Part shown: positions 54,355-64,000 of the stretch, piece after piece
How the letters are laid out: each line of letters opens with the position of its first letter
How positions within the stretch are numbered: the first letter of the stretch is position 1
Assembly (NCBI GenBank): GCA_032433765.1
Contig: JAVIAB010000051.1
Coordinates: 83,963,973-84,027,972 of the forward strand
Length of the DNA stretch: 64,000 nt
Direction of reading: 5' to 3'
From: Megaustenia siamemsis
Lineage: Eukaryota > Mollusca > Gastropoda > Stylommatophora > Ariophantidae
Translations under genes and position numbers: made by a program
Notes under the pieces: model-generated
Seen by the model: the letters and a program-made list of their open reading frames with translations, nothing else
Told to the model about the DNA's origin: nothing
The model's database searches: none

Positions 54355-54755
54355 TTATGGAAGGCCTCGGTATCACTGCAAACGAATTAAAATCCATAAT
54401 CGCTCAACCGCCCGTGCCAATGGAATCATCCGAATTACTAACTCATCTCCCAAAGAAAGGTAACTGTAGTCCCCATCGTAGCAGTCTCAGCACACGTCAA
54501 AAGATATAAGGCGAAACCGCGCAGAAAGTGAACACAGCCAACTGTTCCCTGTCATACGATAGCATCATTCATCGTAAACAATTGGAATATCGAAACATGA
54601 TCAAAACGGATGAGACACACAGCTCACGGTGTGCACAGAGCACTTAACTCAGTAGTTCCTGCAACAAGCCGGACTTAGAATATGAGGAAACTGCAACAAG
54701 CAACACTTTTCAGACATAGCTTTCAATGGTTACTGCCGCCTATATACCACATACC
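54355..54755. repeat. Unassigned dispersed repeat of about 400 bp, copy 1
   Basis: ggcctcggtatcactgcaaa, cgctcaaccgcccgtgcca, cagctcacggtgtgcacaga and caagccggacttagaatatg occur in the same order and spacing at 63172-63562. The pair is about 85% identical. At its right end one plus frame reads R-T-W-N-M/I-R-K-L, like an APE-endonuclease start (T-W-N-V-R-T-L), so it may be a LINE 5' UTR. A LINE-A relic follows about 75 bp downstream. Confidence 0.8.
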
Positions 54756-54829
54756 GGAAGTATCTATTAACTACATGAACTAAGTTAGTCAACCCATCAG
54801 AGAGAGGAGATCAGCGAGCTTTTTTTTTG

Positions 54830-55285
54830 CAGACTATTAGGCACTAATACAGGGACAAACAAAAGAGCCACAAGAACACTTAAATAAACGTAAAAGCACA
54901 GGTACACAAAACAACATGAAAATCAACATCAACAAAACAGAAGTCGGTTTTAAGAAGATCTTAAAGATAAACAGAACATTAACATAATTATAGACGGCTG
55001 ACAACTAAAAAAAGCTGAGGAATTTAAACATTTATAAAGTTCAGTGACAAACGACAATTCACAAGCAGAAGAAAATGACTTAAGATGCAACAAAGCTTAT
55101 CAAGTCATCGAAAAACTGTCACCACTGCTGTCCAACCAAGGAAATAACAACATAAACAAAATGGACACTATACAACACCTTCTTTATCCCAACGGCGTAC
55201 TATCAGTTCCAGGACTCTAGAACAATAGAAAATAAGAAAATAGCCACTAGCGAGATGAAATGTGTTAGACGAATTAGTATTTGCG
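54830..55285 (+). pseudogene. LINE-A RT thumb fragment, decayed
   Basis: aacatgaaaatcaacatcaa, then aaaacagaagt, matches the N-M-K-I-N-I-S-K-T-E-V region at 23562 of LINE-A. Downstream L-R-C-N-K-A-Y-Q-V-I and E-M-K-C-V-R-R-I (out of frame) match L-R/I-R-C-N-K-A-C-Q-V-I and E-M-K-C-V-R-R-M in order. Many frameshifts. Confidence 0.8.
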
Positions 55286-55485
55286 TGTTCTTGCATGGTT
55301 TTAGCTTTAATTGAGACCACGAAAGAGAATATCCTTGTAATAGAGCAAGCTATTGAAAGCATGGGGACAGGTGACTTAGTCGTTACCCGCTTCCTTAACG
55401 GACAATAGCAGTAACTTATGGCAGCGACCACCAGTAGTTAAGACATAAATTTAAGGTATGGAAAATTTCCAGCCATAATAACAAC

Positions 55486-55710
55486 TTGAATAAAGATAAC
55501 GGAGAGTTCATTGTAGGGATAGGTACACCCAACGAGGAATTATACTCGGACATAACAAGGACACCCACCAAGCTAAGGTATGAAGATCCAGAAATACTGG
55601 ACACGATAATGAGTTTAAAGAATGAAAATTTCCACTTTAACCAAATTTGTGGAAGTGAGAGTAGGCGCATGAAAATAGCATGCATTGACCCCATGACTTT
55701 GGCCGTCTGA
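55486..55710 (+). CDS. Unrecognised 74-codon open frame
   Basis: Non-repetitive, mixed composition, with P-N-E-E-L-Y-S-D-I-T-R near residue 14 and C-I-D-P-M-T-L near the end. It looks more protein-like than the other short frames here, but it has no motif I know and no neighbour supporting it. A LINE-A relic ends 200 bp upstream, so it may be decayed LINE sequence or an old exon. It starts at an ATN codon with no clear context. Low confidence. Confidence 0.2.
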   Translation: MNKDNGEFIVGIGTPNEELYSDITRTPTKLRYEDPEILDTIMSLKNENFHFNQICGSESRRMKIACIDPMTLAV

Positions 55711-56796
55711 TAAATAAGTTGTCATCCAACTACCAGGAAAGGTCAGAGTCATGAAGTAATAATTATTTTGAAAGGTGTTATAAAAAAAGTCACGAAAATA
55801 ATATGTTATTGTTAAGTCGTGAACACAATGATGAGAGGGAAAGTGGCGGTGGAATCTTAGTTTTGAGATTTGATTGGCTGAAAAAGTTGCAATTTGTCAC
55901 TTTCCGACAATTTAATTGGCTACTGATTTTCACGCGAAGAGTTGTGGCTGAGTATTTAACCTTCAACATAATAGACTTATGAGACAATAATTATTAGGAC
56001 AATTAGCAGACAAGAAGTTTTAGGAACAACTAGAAGTCAAAAACTAGAAGTTTCAGAATGAGAAACTAAGAAAATTAGATCGCAAGTTAGGAAGTTTAGA
56101 CAAGAAAAGTTAGTAACCAATCATAAGGTTGATAGTAGTCAATTAGTTGAGCTATAGAACATTACAACAAGTGAGTTAATGAACATAGGAGAATTAGTTA
56201 TGAAACTGTGACGTGTTGAGAGTTCAAGTTGGGCTTCACATTTCTCATTAACGCAAGTTGATTAATGTTGAATGTAAGATATGCACTTGTTGACAGATCA
56301 TATCCATCGGCGATTTGCCTCCGAGATGTCCAGAATTGATGAACATTAATTTAAGAAAAGTGCATCAACCACTAGTACGATCATGTTCCACGAGATATCA
56401 ATAAACTTGATTATGATTATATAATGAACATACGAGAACTCTGTCATGATTAATGTTGTGTCAACTATAAATGTGATGTGCTGTCCAAGAACAATAATAA
56501 CAAAGATAATAAATGACATAAACCTACTATAACAATCCTGACAACGTCAGCATTACTTACTGGCGTTATTCAACAAATAAGTGTAAAAATGGCCGCACAT
56601 TTGAATATCAGAACCTGAAGGTCGCAGCGGGCAGAGTCGTTCCACATTATAGAACTGAAATCTGTGAGCGACTCAAAACTGATGGCTTGCGCCAGGATCA
56701 GCGAACTACAACTATCCATCCCCTACTCCACCTCTTCGCGGTACCCTTAGTGTGTAAGATGTCTTTGACAACATTCTCGTATGTTCTATGAGGCTT
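55711..56796. other. Unassigned stretch
   Basis: AT-rich with scattered gaagtt/ctagaagt motifs around 56030-56060. No element recognised. Confidence 0.5.
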
Positions 56797-57810
56797 TAAC
56801 AGATTCATCGTCATCAAGTAACATGCCTGCAGGCGTAGTGATCATGTCTCTCCACAACTTTCAATCTAGAAAGTTATTTATCTTTTATGTTGTTGACTTT
56901 TTGCCAAGTCATTCTCTTAAGCTGTCTGGTATATTTTTTCTTTGCTTCCCTCTTGCTCTTCGTCCCTCAATTTTCCCAGTTGACACAATATATACCTGTT
57001 GTTTCCTTCTCATTACATGGCCAAAAAAAGATAAATGTTTCTTCTTAATTTATGAAATTTGCTCTCTTTTTGCTTTTGCTTCTTTCGAAACGTTTTCATT
57101 GCACTTCTATTCTCAACATTCTTCTGTAAAACCACATTTCTACCATGCCCAGTGATTTTTTTGTCTGTTGTCCTTTTGTCCATGATTCACATCCATATGT
57201 TAAGACTGGCTCTACATAACATTTAAGAACTCTTTTTCTTGTTTCTATTGTCAAAAATGGATTGCACAGTGTCTATACTAAAAGTAATATTGGATGGGAA
57301 AATACAAGGTAAAAGAGGCAGAGGCAGACCAAGACTAACATAGACGAGTAACACCAAAAGATGGACAAGTCAATCAATGACAACCTGCACCATTAAAGCA
57401 AGAAACAGAGTCGAATGGCGATTCATTGCAGCCAACCTTCGTTGCGGAGACGGCACTCGATGATGATGACAGTATCTTCCTCATTTTTTTGGAAAGCTGC
57501 TTTTGCCTGAGCCATCCAACATCTCATATCTGTTGTACATCTACCATCTGTTCCCAGATATTTAAATTCATTTACCTTTTTTAATATTGTTCCACTTATC
57601 TGTTATTGTGTATTGCGGTGATGTCCTTTTTTATTTGTTGCTACTTTTACTTCTGTCTTTCTGCTATTGAGGTTTAGTTCTTTATTTTTTGCTTTCCTTC
57701 ACTATAATGTCCAACATTTCTTGTAACTCATTTTCACTCTTAGCGGTTAAGACTGTATCATCAGCAAACCTTAGATTATTTATATTATGACCTCCAAACC
57801 GATTTTTGTA
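56797..57810 (-). mobile_element. LINE-F copy 2, minus strand, split by a LINE-B end
   Basis: Minus-strand reading shows N-L-R-F-A-D-D-T-V-L (motif C, near 57770-57745), E-L-Q-E-M-L near 57725, then after the LINE-B insertion Y-G-C-E-S-W-T near 57195, V-E-M-W-F-Y-R-R-M-L-R-I near 57145, and the C-terminus down to 56800 with a reversed tail (tcgtcatcaag). RTE-like. Truncated just upstream of motif C. Confidence 0.85.
57275..57468 (+). mobile_element. LINE-B copy 8, 3' end inserted in LINE-F
   Basis: ctaaaagtaatattggatgg to the end gcggagacggcactcgatga plus tgatg is the LINE-B terminus on the plus strand, severely 5'-truncated. acagtgtct (57266-57274) and acagtatct (57469-57477) are a likely 9-bp target duplication with one change. 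LINE-F reads on at both sides. Confidence 0.9.
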
Positions 57811-58160
57811 AAAACATATGATACTTATATTAATCATATCAAAATGGGGTGTGACGGCCTGAGAGAAGCTGCAGTTCCTTATTCAAAGCTGTTGTTGATT
57901 TATACTGATAGTTCTTCAGCAATGTCACTGCAGACTTCTGAAATATTGCATTTCCATCTGACTCGCAGCGTATAGGGAATATGGTGTTTAGTGCTACTGA
58001 CATTTTGGGTTATGTGGTCAATACAACGCCAGGACAGTTTTTTCTTCACATAAAAAAGTAGCTGTTACCGTGCGAACCTTGAAACAGTAGATCGAGATTA
58101 AACACCTTCATAACGTTCTCTCTGTTTATTAGTTCATTAACCACACTCAATATATCAGTG
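57811..58160. other. Unassigned stretch
   Basis: No feature recognised beyond the LINE-F truncation point. Confidence 0.45.
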
Positions 58161-58178
58161 TGTATATTATATATATAT

Positions 58179-58209
<31 letters not shown>

Positions 58210-58219
58210 TATATATATG
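58161..58219. repeat. (TA)n microsatellite
   Basis: Interrupted TA tract that ends in tatgtgtgt. A second TA/TG-rich run lies at 58340-58390, on the other side of a LINE-F scrap. Confidence 0.93.
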
Positions 58220-58240
58220 TGTGTTTGGTTTTATATATGC

Positions 58241-58341
58241 AGAAATGTGGTTTTACAGAAGAATATTAAGAATAACGTGGACCGCTAAGAAAAGTAATGA
58301 GAACGTCATGCCAGTAGGGATAGTACTCGATGATGATGATT
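58241..58341 (+). mobile_element. LINE-F scrap with internal deletion
   Basis: The plus strand encodes A-E-M-W-F-Y-R-R-I-L-R-I-T-W-T-A-K-K-S-N-E-N-V, then jumps directly to the LINE-F terminus (atgccagtagggatagtact plus cgatgatgatgat). About 300 bp of C-terminal coding sequence are missing between these parts. Confidence 0.8.
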
Positions 58342-58394
58342 ATATATATATGTGTGTGTGTTTATGTATGTGGGGTGTGTGTGTGTGTTTGCGA

Positions 58395-59007
58395 TCTATA
58401 ACATTTGCTAGTGCTATATTCTTGATACGATTACAGACTTGTAATTTAGCTTCGAAAAGTTATTAACAATACGTTTCATTGCGACATATTTACCGAGCGT
58501 CTTCCTGGCATAGGCTTACACAATAAGCAGTAATATATACGCTGTGAACATAGGGGTAAATATTTTGTTCTTTGCCGGGAGATTAGGAATTCCGACACGG
58601 CTGGTGTCGAGATACGGGTCCTCGCTGCAATAGAATTCTAACTGAATGAGGTAGTCGTCTGGCCGTATTACTGTACTGCGCTTGTCATTCTAGTTGTGCC
58701 AGCAGTGACAATACCACCGCTACATTTTTGTGGAGTGGCGAACAGAGAGGTTAGATTACAGTATAAAGTTACGGACTATATTTACACCACACGAGAAATG
58801 GGCAAGCAGAGCTATTGTTAAACCATCGGATGGGCTTGAAATCTCCTCTTTGAGAATACTTTTCGATTCAAGAAAATATATGTGTTTTGCAGACACAGAT
58901 AGAAGTAAGCCAATGGGATTGCAACAAAAATTGGAAAAAAATTTTTTTAAATAGAATGACAAGTAGATAAAAGGTGATAATATGGAAATAAATTAATAAT
59001 AGATATA
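58395..59007. other. Unassigned stretch
   Basis: A 74-codon plus frame at 58730-58954 has no recognised domain. Nothing else seen. Confidence 0.4.
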
Positions 59008-59450
59008 TATAATCATCATCAGTACCATGTCTGCTGACTCATGTGATCATGTCTCTCCACAACTTTTGATCTCTATATTTATTTATAATTTCTTTTGTTG
59101 ACCTTCTGCCAAGTCATTATCTTATACTGGCTGGTATCTTTTCTCTTTGCTTCCCTTTATCTCTGCGTTCCTCAATTTCCAATGTTGTCACAATATATTC
59201 CAACTGTTCCCTTCACATTACATGGCCACGAAATGATGGTTGTTTCCTCCTAATATTGGAAATTAGCTCTATTTTTTGCTTTGCCCTCTTTCATAACGTT
59301 TTCATTACTCTTCTTAGCTGTTCATGGTATTCTCAACATTCTTCTGTAAAATCATAATTCTAGTCTCCAGTGATTTTCTTGTCTGTTGGCTGTCCATGAT
59401 TCACATCCATATGTTAAGACTGGTTCTACATAACATTTAAGAACATTTTA
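59008..59450 (-). mobile_element. LINE-F copy 3, 3' end, minus strand
   Basis: atcatcatcagtaccatgtc and tgatcatgtctctccacaac match the LINE-F ends at 53768 and 56797, and similarity continues to gttctacataacatttaaga near 59440. 5'-truncated, with stops in all frames. Confidence 0.83.
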
Positions 59451-60160
59451 AGCTCTTAAATGTATATAATTTAAATTAAGTGTTAAAGTTAAACTCATGG
59501 TATATAATTTATAAACTGTAACAACGCCTTCAAAAATAAATTATACGGTTTCAAATCTTGATTACTATTCTTACTATTTTATGTTTTATGCTGTTGTTGT
59601 TATAGTTTTTGCTGTTAAAGTTAATGTTGTCAAAGTTATTGCTAAAAGCTGTTGCCTTTCCCTAGAGCTGTTACTTGTGTGGTGTCTACTTGTGGAATTT
59701 TTTGACACAGAGCATTGATGCCAGCATTGTGAAGATTATAAAAAAAGATATAATCTGGGCAGACATCCATTAAGTCCCACTATTGCCACAGTTCTCATTC
59801 TGTATGTACTCCCAAAGAGGTTGGTAAGTGTTTTAAGCAAGGCCATGAAAGGAAAAACAAATGTAATTTATTTCAGGAAATGTCATCAGGATATTTTTTA
59901 AAATTACAAATTCAAGGAAGGGTCAGATGTTACATGACTATTACAAAAAGGCTTTCGACTAGACAACTGTTTCCAACAGTTACAGATCAACAGAGTTATG
60001 GTGTTGGTGATGTTTTACATGAAACAAGTCTTTGATGTAGAAGCACCGCGGGACTGAGTTAACATATTTCAAGCAAAGAATTTGTGATTTAAACTAACGG
60101 TATAAGTAATAGACAATTGTAAACATAAAAAGTCGTCTAGAGTCATGATCTAAATTCGTT
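59451..60160. other. Unassigned stretch
   Basis: AT-rich, no element recognised. Confidence 0.5.
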
Positions 60161-61198
60161 GATTTGGTAGTTGATGATGATGGTAACGATCATTAGATTT
60201 GGTTGTTGATGATGGTAACGATCATTAGATTTGGTTGTTGATGATGATGGTAACGATCATTAGATTTGGTTGTTGATGATGATGGTAACGATCATTAGAT
60301 TTGGTAGTTGATGATGATGGTAACGATCATTAGATTTGGTTGTTGATGATGAAGGTAACGATCATTAGATTTGGTTGTTGATGATGATGGTAACGATCAT
60401 TAGATTTGGTTGTTGATGATGATGGTAACGATCATTAGATTTGGTAGTTGATGATGATGGTAACGATCATTATATTTGGTTGTTAATGATGATGGTAACG
60501 ATCATTAGATTTGGTTGTTGATGATGATGGTAACGATCATTAGATTTGGTTGTTGATGATGATGGTAACGATCATTAGATTTGGTAGTTGATGATGATGG
60601 TAACGATCATTAGATTTGGTTGTTGATGATGATGGTAACGATCATTAGATTTCGTAGTTGATGATGATGGTAACGATCATTAGATTTGGTAGTTGATGAT
60701 GATGGTAACGATCATTAGATTTGGTAGTTTATGATGATGGTAACGATCATTAGATTTGGTTGTTGATGATGATGGTAACGATCATTAGATTTCGTAGTTG
60801 ATGATGATGGTAATGATCATTAGATTTGGTAGTTGATGATGATGGTAACGATCATTAGATTTGGTAGTTTATGATGATGGTAACGATCATTAGATTTGGT
60901 AGTTGATGATGATGGTAACGATCATTAGATTTGGTTGTTGATGATGATGGTAACGATCATTAGATTTGGTTGTTAATGATGAAGGTAACGATCATTAGAT
61001 TTGGTAGTTGATGATGATGGTAACGATCATTAGATTTGGTAGTTGATGATGATGGTAACGATCATTAGATTTGCTTGTTGATGATGATGGTAACGATCAT
61101 TAGATTTGGTTGTTGATGATGATGGTAACGATCATTAGATATGGTTGTTGATGATGATGGTAACGATCATTAGATTTGGTTGTTGATGATGAAGGTAA
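60161..61198. repeat. 35-bp minisatellite, about 30 copies
   Basis: Unit gatttggttgttgatgatga plus tggtaacgatcatta. taacgatcatta recurs every 35 bp (60251, 60286 and onward), with one 32-bp unit near the left end that lacks a gat. Frequent ggttg/ggtag alternation between units. Confidence 0.95.
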
Positions 61199-62384
61199 CG
61201 AAACTTGTTAAACTTAGTAATTAAACTAAACTCATGAGAGACTGAACTCGCAGTGAAACTTGTCAAATCTAGTAACTAAACTAAATCCATGAGAGACTGA
61301 ACTCGCAGTGAAACTTGTCAAATCTAGTAACTAAACTAAATCCATGACAGACTGAACTCGCAGTGAAACTTGTCAAATCTAGTAACTAAACTAAATCCAT
61401 GAGAGACTGAACTCGCAGTGAAACTTGTCAAATCTAGTAACTAAACTAAATCCATGAGAGACTGAACTCGCAGTGAAACTTGTCAAATCTAGTAACTAAA
61501 CTAAATCCATGAGAGACTGAACTCGCAGTGAAACTTGTCAAATCTAGTAACTAAACTAAATCCATGAGAGACTGAACTCGCAGTGAAACTTGTCAAATCT
61601 AGTAACTAAACTAAATCCATGTGAGACTGAACACGCACTGAAACTTGTCAAATCTAGTAACTAAACTAAATCCATGAGAGACTGAACTCGCAGTGAAACT
61701 TGTCAAATCTAGTAACTAAACTAAATCCATGAGAGACTGAACTCGCAGTGAAACTTGTCAAATCTAGTAACTAAACTAAATCCATGAGAGACTGAACTCG
61801 CAGTGAAACTTGTCAAATCTAGTAACTAAACTAAATCCATGAGAGACTGAACTCGCAGTGAAACTTGTCAAATCTAGTAACTAAACTAAATCCATGAGAG
61901 ACTGAACTCGCAGTGAAACTTGTCAAATCTAGTAACTAAACTAAATCCATGAGAGACTGAACACGCACTGAAACTTTTCAAATCTAGTAACTAAACTAAA
62001 CTCATGAGAGACTGAACACGCAGTAAAAACTTTTCAAATCTAGTAACTAAACTAAATCCATGAGAGACTGAACTCGCAGTGAAACTTTTCAAATCTAGTA
62101 ACTAAACTAAATCCATGAGAGACTGAACTCGCAGTGAAACTTTTCAAATCTAGTAACTAAACTAAATCCATGAGAGACTGAACTCGCAGTGAAACTTTTC
62201 AAATCTAGTAACTAAACTAAATCCATGAGAGACTGAACTCGCAGTGAAACTTTTCAAATCTAGTAACTAAACTAAACCCAAGAGAGACTGAACACGCAGT
62301 AAAAACTTGTTAAACCTAGTAACTAAACTAAATCCTTGAGAGACTGAACACGCAGTAAAAACTTGTTAAACCTAGTAACTAAAG
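61199..62384. repeat. 55-bp minisatellite, about 21 copies, abutting the 35-bp array
   Basis: Unit gaaacttgtcaaatctagta plus actaaactaaatccatgaga plus gactgaactcgcagt, every 55 bp (tgtcaaatct at 61261, 61316 and so on). The edge units (61199 and after 62280) are more diverged (cttgttaaacttagta), the middle nearly identical, the usual sign of homogenisation. No spacer separates it from the 35-bp array. Confidence 0.95.
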
Positions 62385-63160
62385 CACGCTTTTTCTTTTG
62401 AGAACAGGACATGTACCTGTCCATCAACATCTCGACAGACTCTACTGCTTGAACGAACCGTATATGTTACAACCATCACATGTTTTACTGCGCTGTCGAA
62501 CCAAACGAACCTGAGATGTCAGTACCTCCGGACACAAACAACCATAACCCACATTCCATAAGTACGGTATAAGAAGTTGGATCATATGGCCCATGGTCTC
62601 CAGTCTAGGGAACCTAAAACATAAATAAAACGTCTAGTGGGGCGGTGGTGTACATGCAAACTTTCCTCAACTTTACTTTTCACCTTCAATTTGTAATTTT
62701 CACTGGGACCCTATAGTACGTATTACGAGACTACTGCTGTTTTTCTCTTACTCTGGTCCCCTACTTTTACCGTGGGGTATTGTACGGTTGAGAGCTATAT
62801 GAAGCTTTCTGTACATCGCAAGTGAAATAGCTTGGTTTGTTGTAATCATGGATTTATTGATTCTGACTTTTCATTTGTAAACCTTTTACCACTAATGATT
62901 TCAGGTTGTGTATTCGTCGTTCAGCAAGTTGCTTGATTTTTATTCTAGTTTGATCTACAAGCCATTCTTTTGATGATCTATTTACTGATGTTGTGCCTAT
63001 AATTTTGTTCAGTTTAGACTTTATTTTAAATTCAGTCTCTCCAGTATTTCCGGGATCACTTTTTTAAATAAACAATCTCTACTTTTGAAGAAACGTTCAT
63101 GGCTGATATATTTAGGTGAAATAGGTACAAGCATTGCGTCTATGTTATAGTTATGGTTAT
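62385..63160. other. Unassigned stretch
   Basis: No feature recognised. Confidence 0.5.
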
Positions 63161-63565
63161 GGTTAGTCGAAGGCCCCGGTATCACTGCAAACGAATTAAA
63201 AACCATAAATGCTCAACCGCCCGTGCCAGTGGAATCATTCGAATTAACATCTCATCCCATTGTAGGATCCAAACAAAGAAAGGCTGGTTGTAGTCCCCAT
63301 CATAGCAGCTACAGTACACGCCAAAAACCATAAGACCAAGCAGCACCGAAAGTGAACGCAGCTGAATTTTCCTTCTTCATACGATATCATCAGTCATCGT
63401 AAACAATCGGAATATCGAAACACAATCCGGATGAAGCACACAGCTCACGGTGTGCACAGAGCACTAAACTCAGCTAAGGCAGCAAGCCGGACTTGGAATA
63501 TGAGGAAACTGCAAAAAGGAACAATTTTCAGACCATGACTCAATTGTTCTTGCCGCCTCTCCGCC
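63161..63565. repeat. Unassigned dispersed repeat of about 400 bp, copy 2
   Basis: Collinear with 54355-54755 (ggccccggtatcactgcaaa ... gctcaaccgcccgtgccagt ... cagctcacggtgtgcacaga ... caagccggacttggaatatg). Here it has about 20 extra bases after aactcatctc-like sequence. No LINE follows on the right, so the repeat may be an independent element. Confidence 0.8.
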
Positions 63566-64000
63566 ATATTAACCCGTATTCCAATGATCTATATCTATGT
63601 ATTTTGTGCTTGCATGGTAACATTATAAAGTTTCAGGATATGTGCTATTTGATAGTTTATGTTTCCCAGCTAATGGCTGTTTTTTTTTTTAAAAGCAAAG
63701 AAACGAATGCGTATGACATGGTCATAACGCAGTAGTGTTGATTCTCACAGAAGCAGTAATACATGAAAGTGAGAAGTCGTTGGTTTTCTTTGGTAGTATC
63801 GTTCTTAACAGCCTCTAGATAATCACTGCTCTTTTTACAGTAATTAAAAATTAGGCGCTAGGCCTAATGCATGAAGATTGTAAAATACAACGTTATTTGG
63901 AGACTATAGTTCTTGTGCTATCACGGAGTACTGCAATTGTCTTTGTTTAATTTCTTATATTTGCCCCTTACTTTAACCTTTTGTTAATGTATTTCATTTT
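63566..64000. other. Unassigned right edge
   Basis: A T-run lies at 63680-63691. No gene or element recognised. Confidence 0.5.

Noticed and set aside
58161..58390. Structured regulatory element in the TA/TG region
   Set aside because: Simple-sequence DNA around a LINE-F scrap explains the pattern.
1..64000. LTR retrotransposons or endogenous retroviruses
   Set aside because: No paired long terminal repeats, no protease, no integrase and no retroviral RT motif order were seen. All RTs found are non-LTR types.

Overview
This is an animal (invertebrate) nuclear window with no recognisable host gene. It is a graveyard of non-LTR retrotransposons (LINEs), tRNA-headed SINEs and long minisatellites. 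The many RTE-like and RNase-H-bearing LINEs, SINEs with tRNA heads joined to a shared central domain, and AT-rich DNA crowded with long tandem arrays fit a lophotrochozoan, most likely a mollusc. That placement is an inference from recalled family resemblance, not from a marker gene.

Layout. 0-2.1 kb: LINE reverse-transcriptase (RT) fragments in both orientations around a 56-bp array. 2.5-6.6 kb: a nearly full-length, frame-broken LINE with endonuclease, RT and RNase H, split by an insertion that carries a 30-bp inverted repeat and a hammerhead-like motif. 8.3-11.7 kb: a 53-bp array and a minus-strand copy of the commonest family, LINE-B. 14.7-17.5 kb: a LINE-B 3' end, then a second, decayed LINE-B 3' end that contains two minisatellites. 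18-18.5 kb: two SINEs at one target. 19.4-24.5 kb: a 62-bp array, a 26-bp array, then a hAT-like DNA transposon (8-bp target duplication) with a LINE-A inserted in it. 25.2-30.4 kb: a 74-bp array, a head-to-head SINE-like palindrome, LINE-B ends and a 27-bp AT-rich array. 33-35.7 kb: LINE fragments and a 31-bp array. 37.2-43.7 kb: an RNase-H-type LINE 3' end, a 3.2-kb 39-bp array, a CR1/L2-like LINE end and a SINE. 43.8-53.2 kb: LINE-D, then a LINE-B that holds another LINE-B in opposite orientation, a SINE and a short unknown insert. 53.8-59.5 kb: LINE-F ends, a LINE-A relic and an unassigned dispersed repeat. 60.2-62.4 kb: 35-bp and 55-bp arrays directly abutting. About a fifth of the window is minisatellite.

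The most notable observation is that at least three arrays lie inside LINE relics, and their repeat unit can be read as a piece of that LINE's own coding sequence with LINE sequence continuing on both sides. The clearest case is 15155-17510, where a 33-bp unit equals an 11-codon stretch near the LINE-B C-terminus. The 31-bp array at 34.6-35.6 kb (an RT segment) follows the same plan, and the 39-bp array at 39.4-42.5 kb (a LINE 3' end) probably does. LINE decay therefore seems to seed minisatellites here.

Family letters: A = RTE-like, (TAG)n tail; B = RTE-like, (ATG)n tail, at least eight copies; C and G = RNase-H-bearing; D = (GATA)n-type tail; F = RTE-like, ATG-rich tail. Letters are local labels, not database names. 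No tool was run; all alignments were made by eye.
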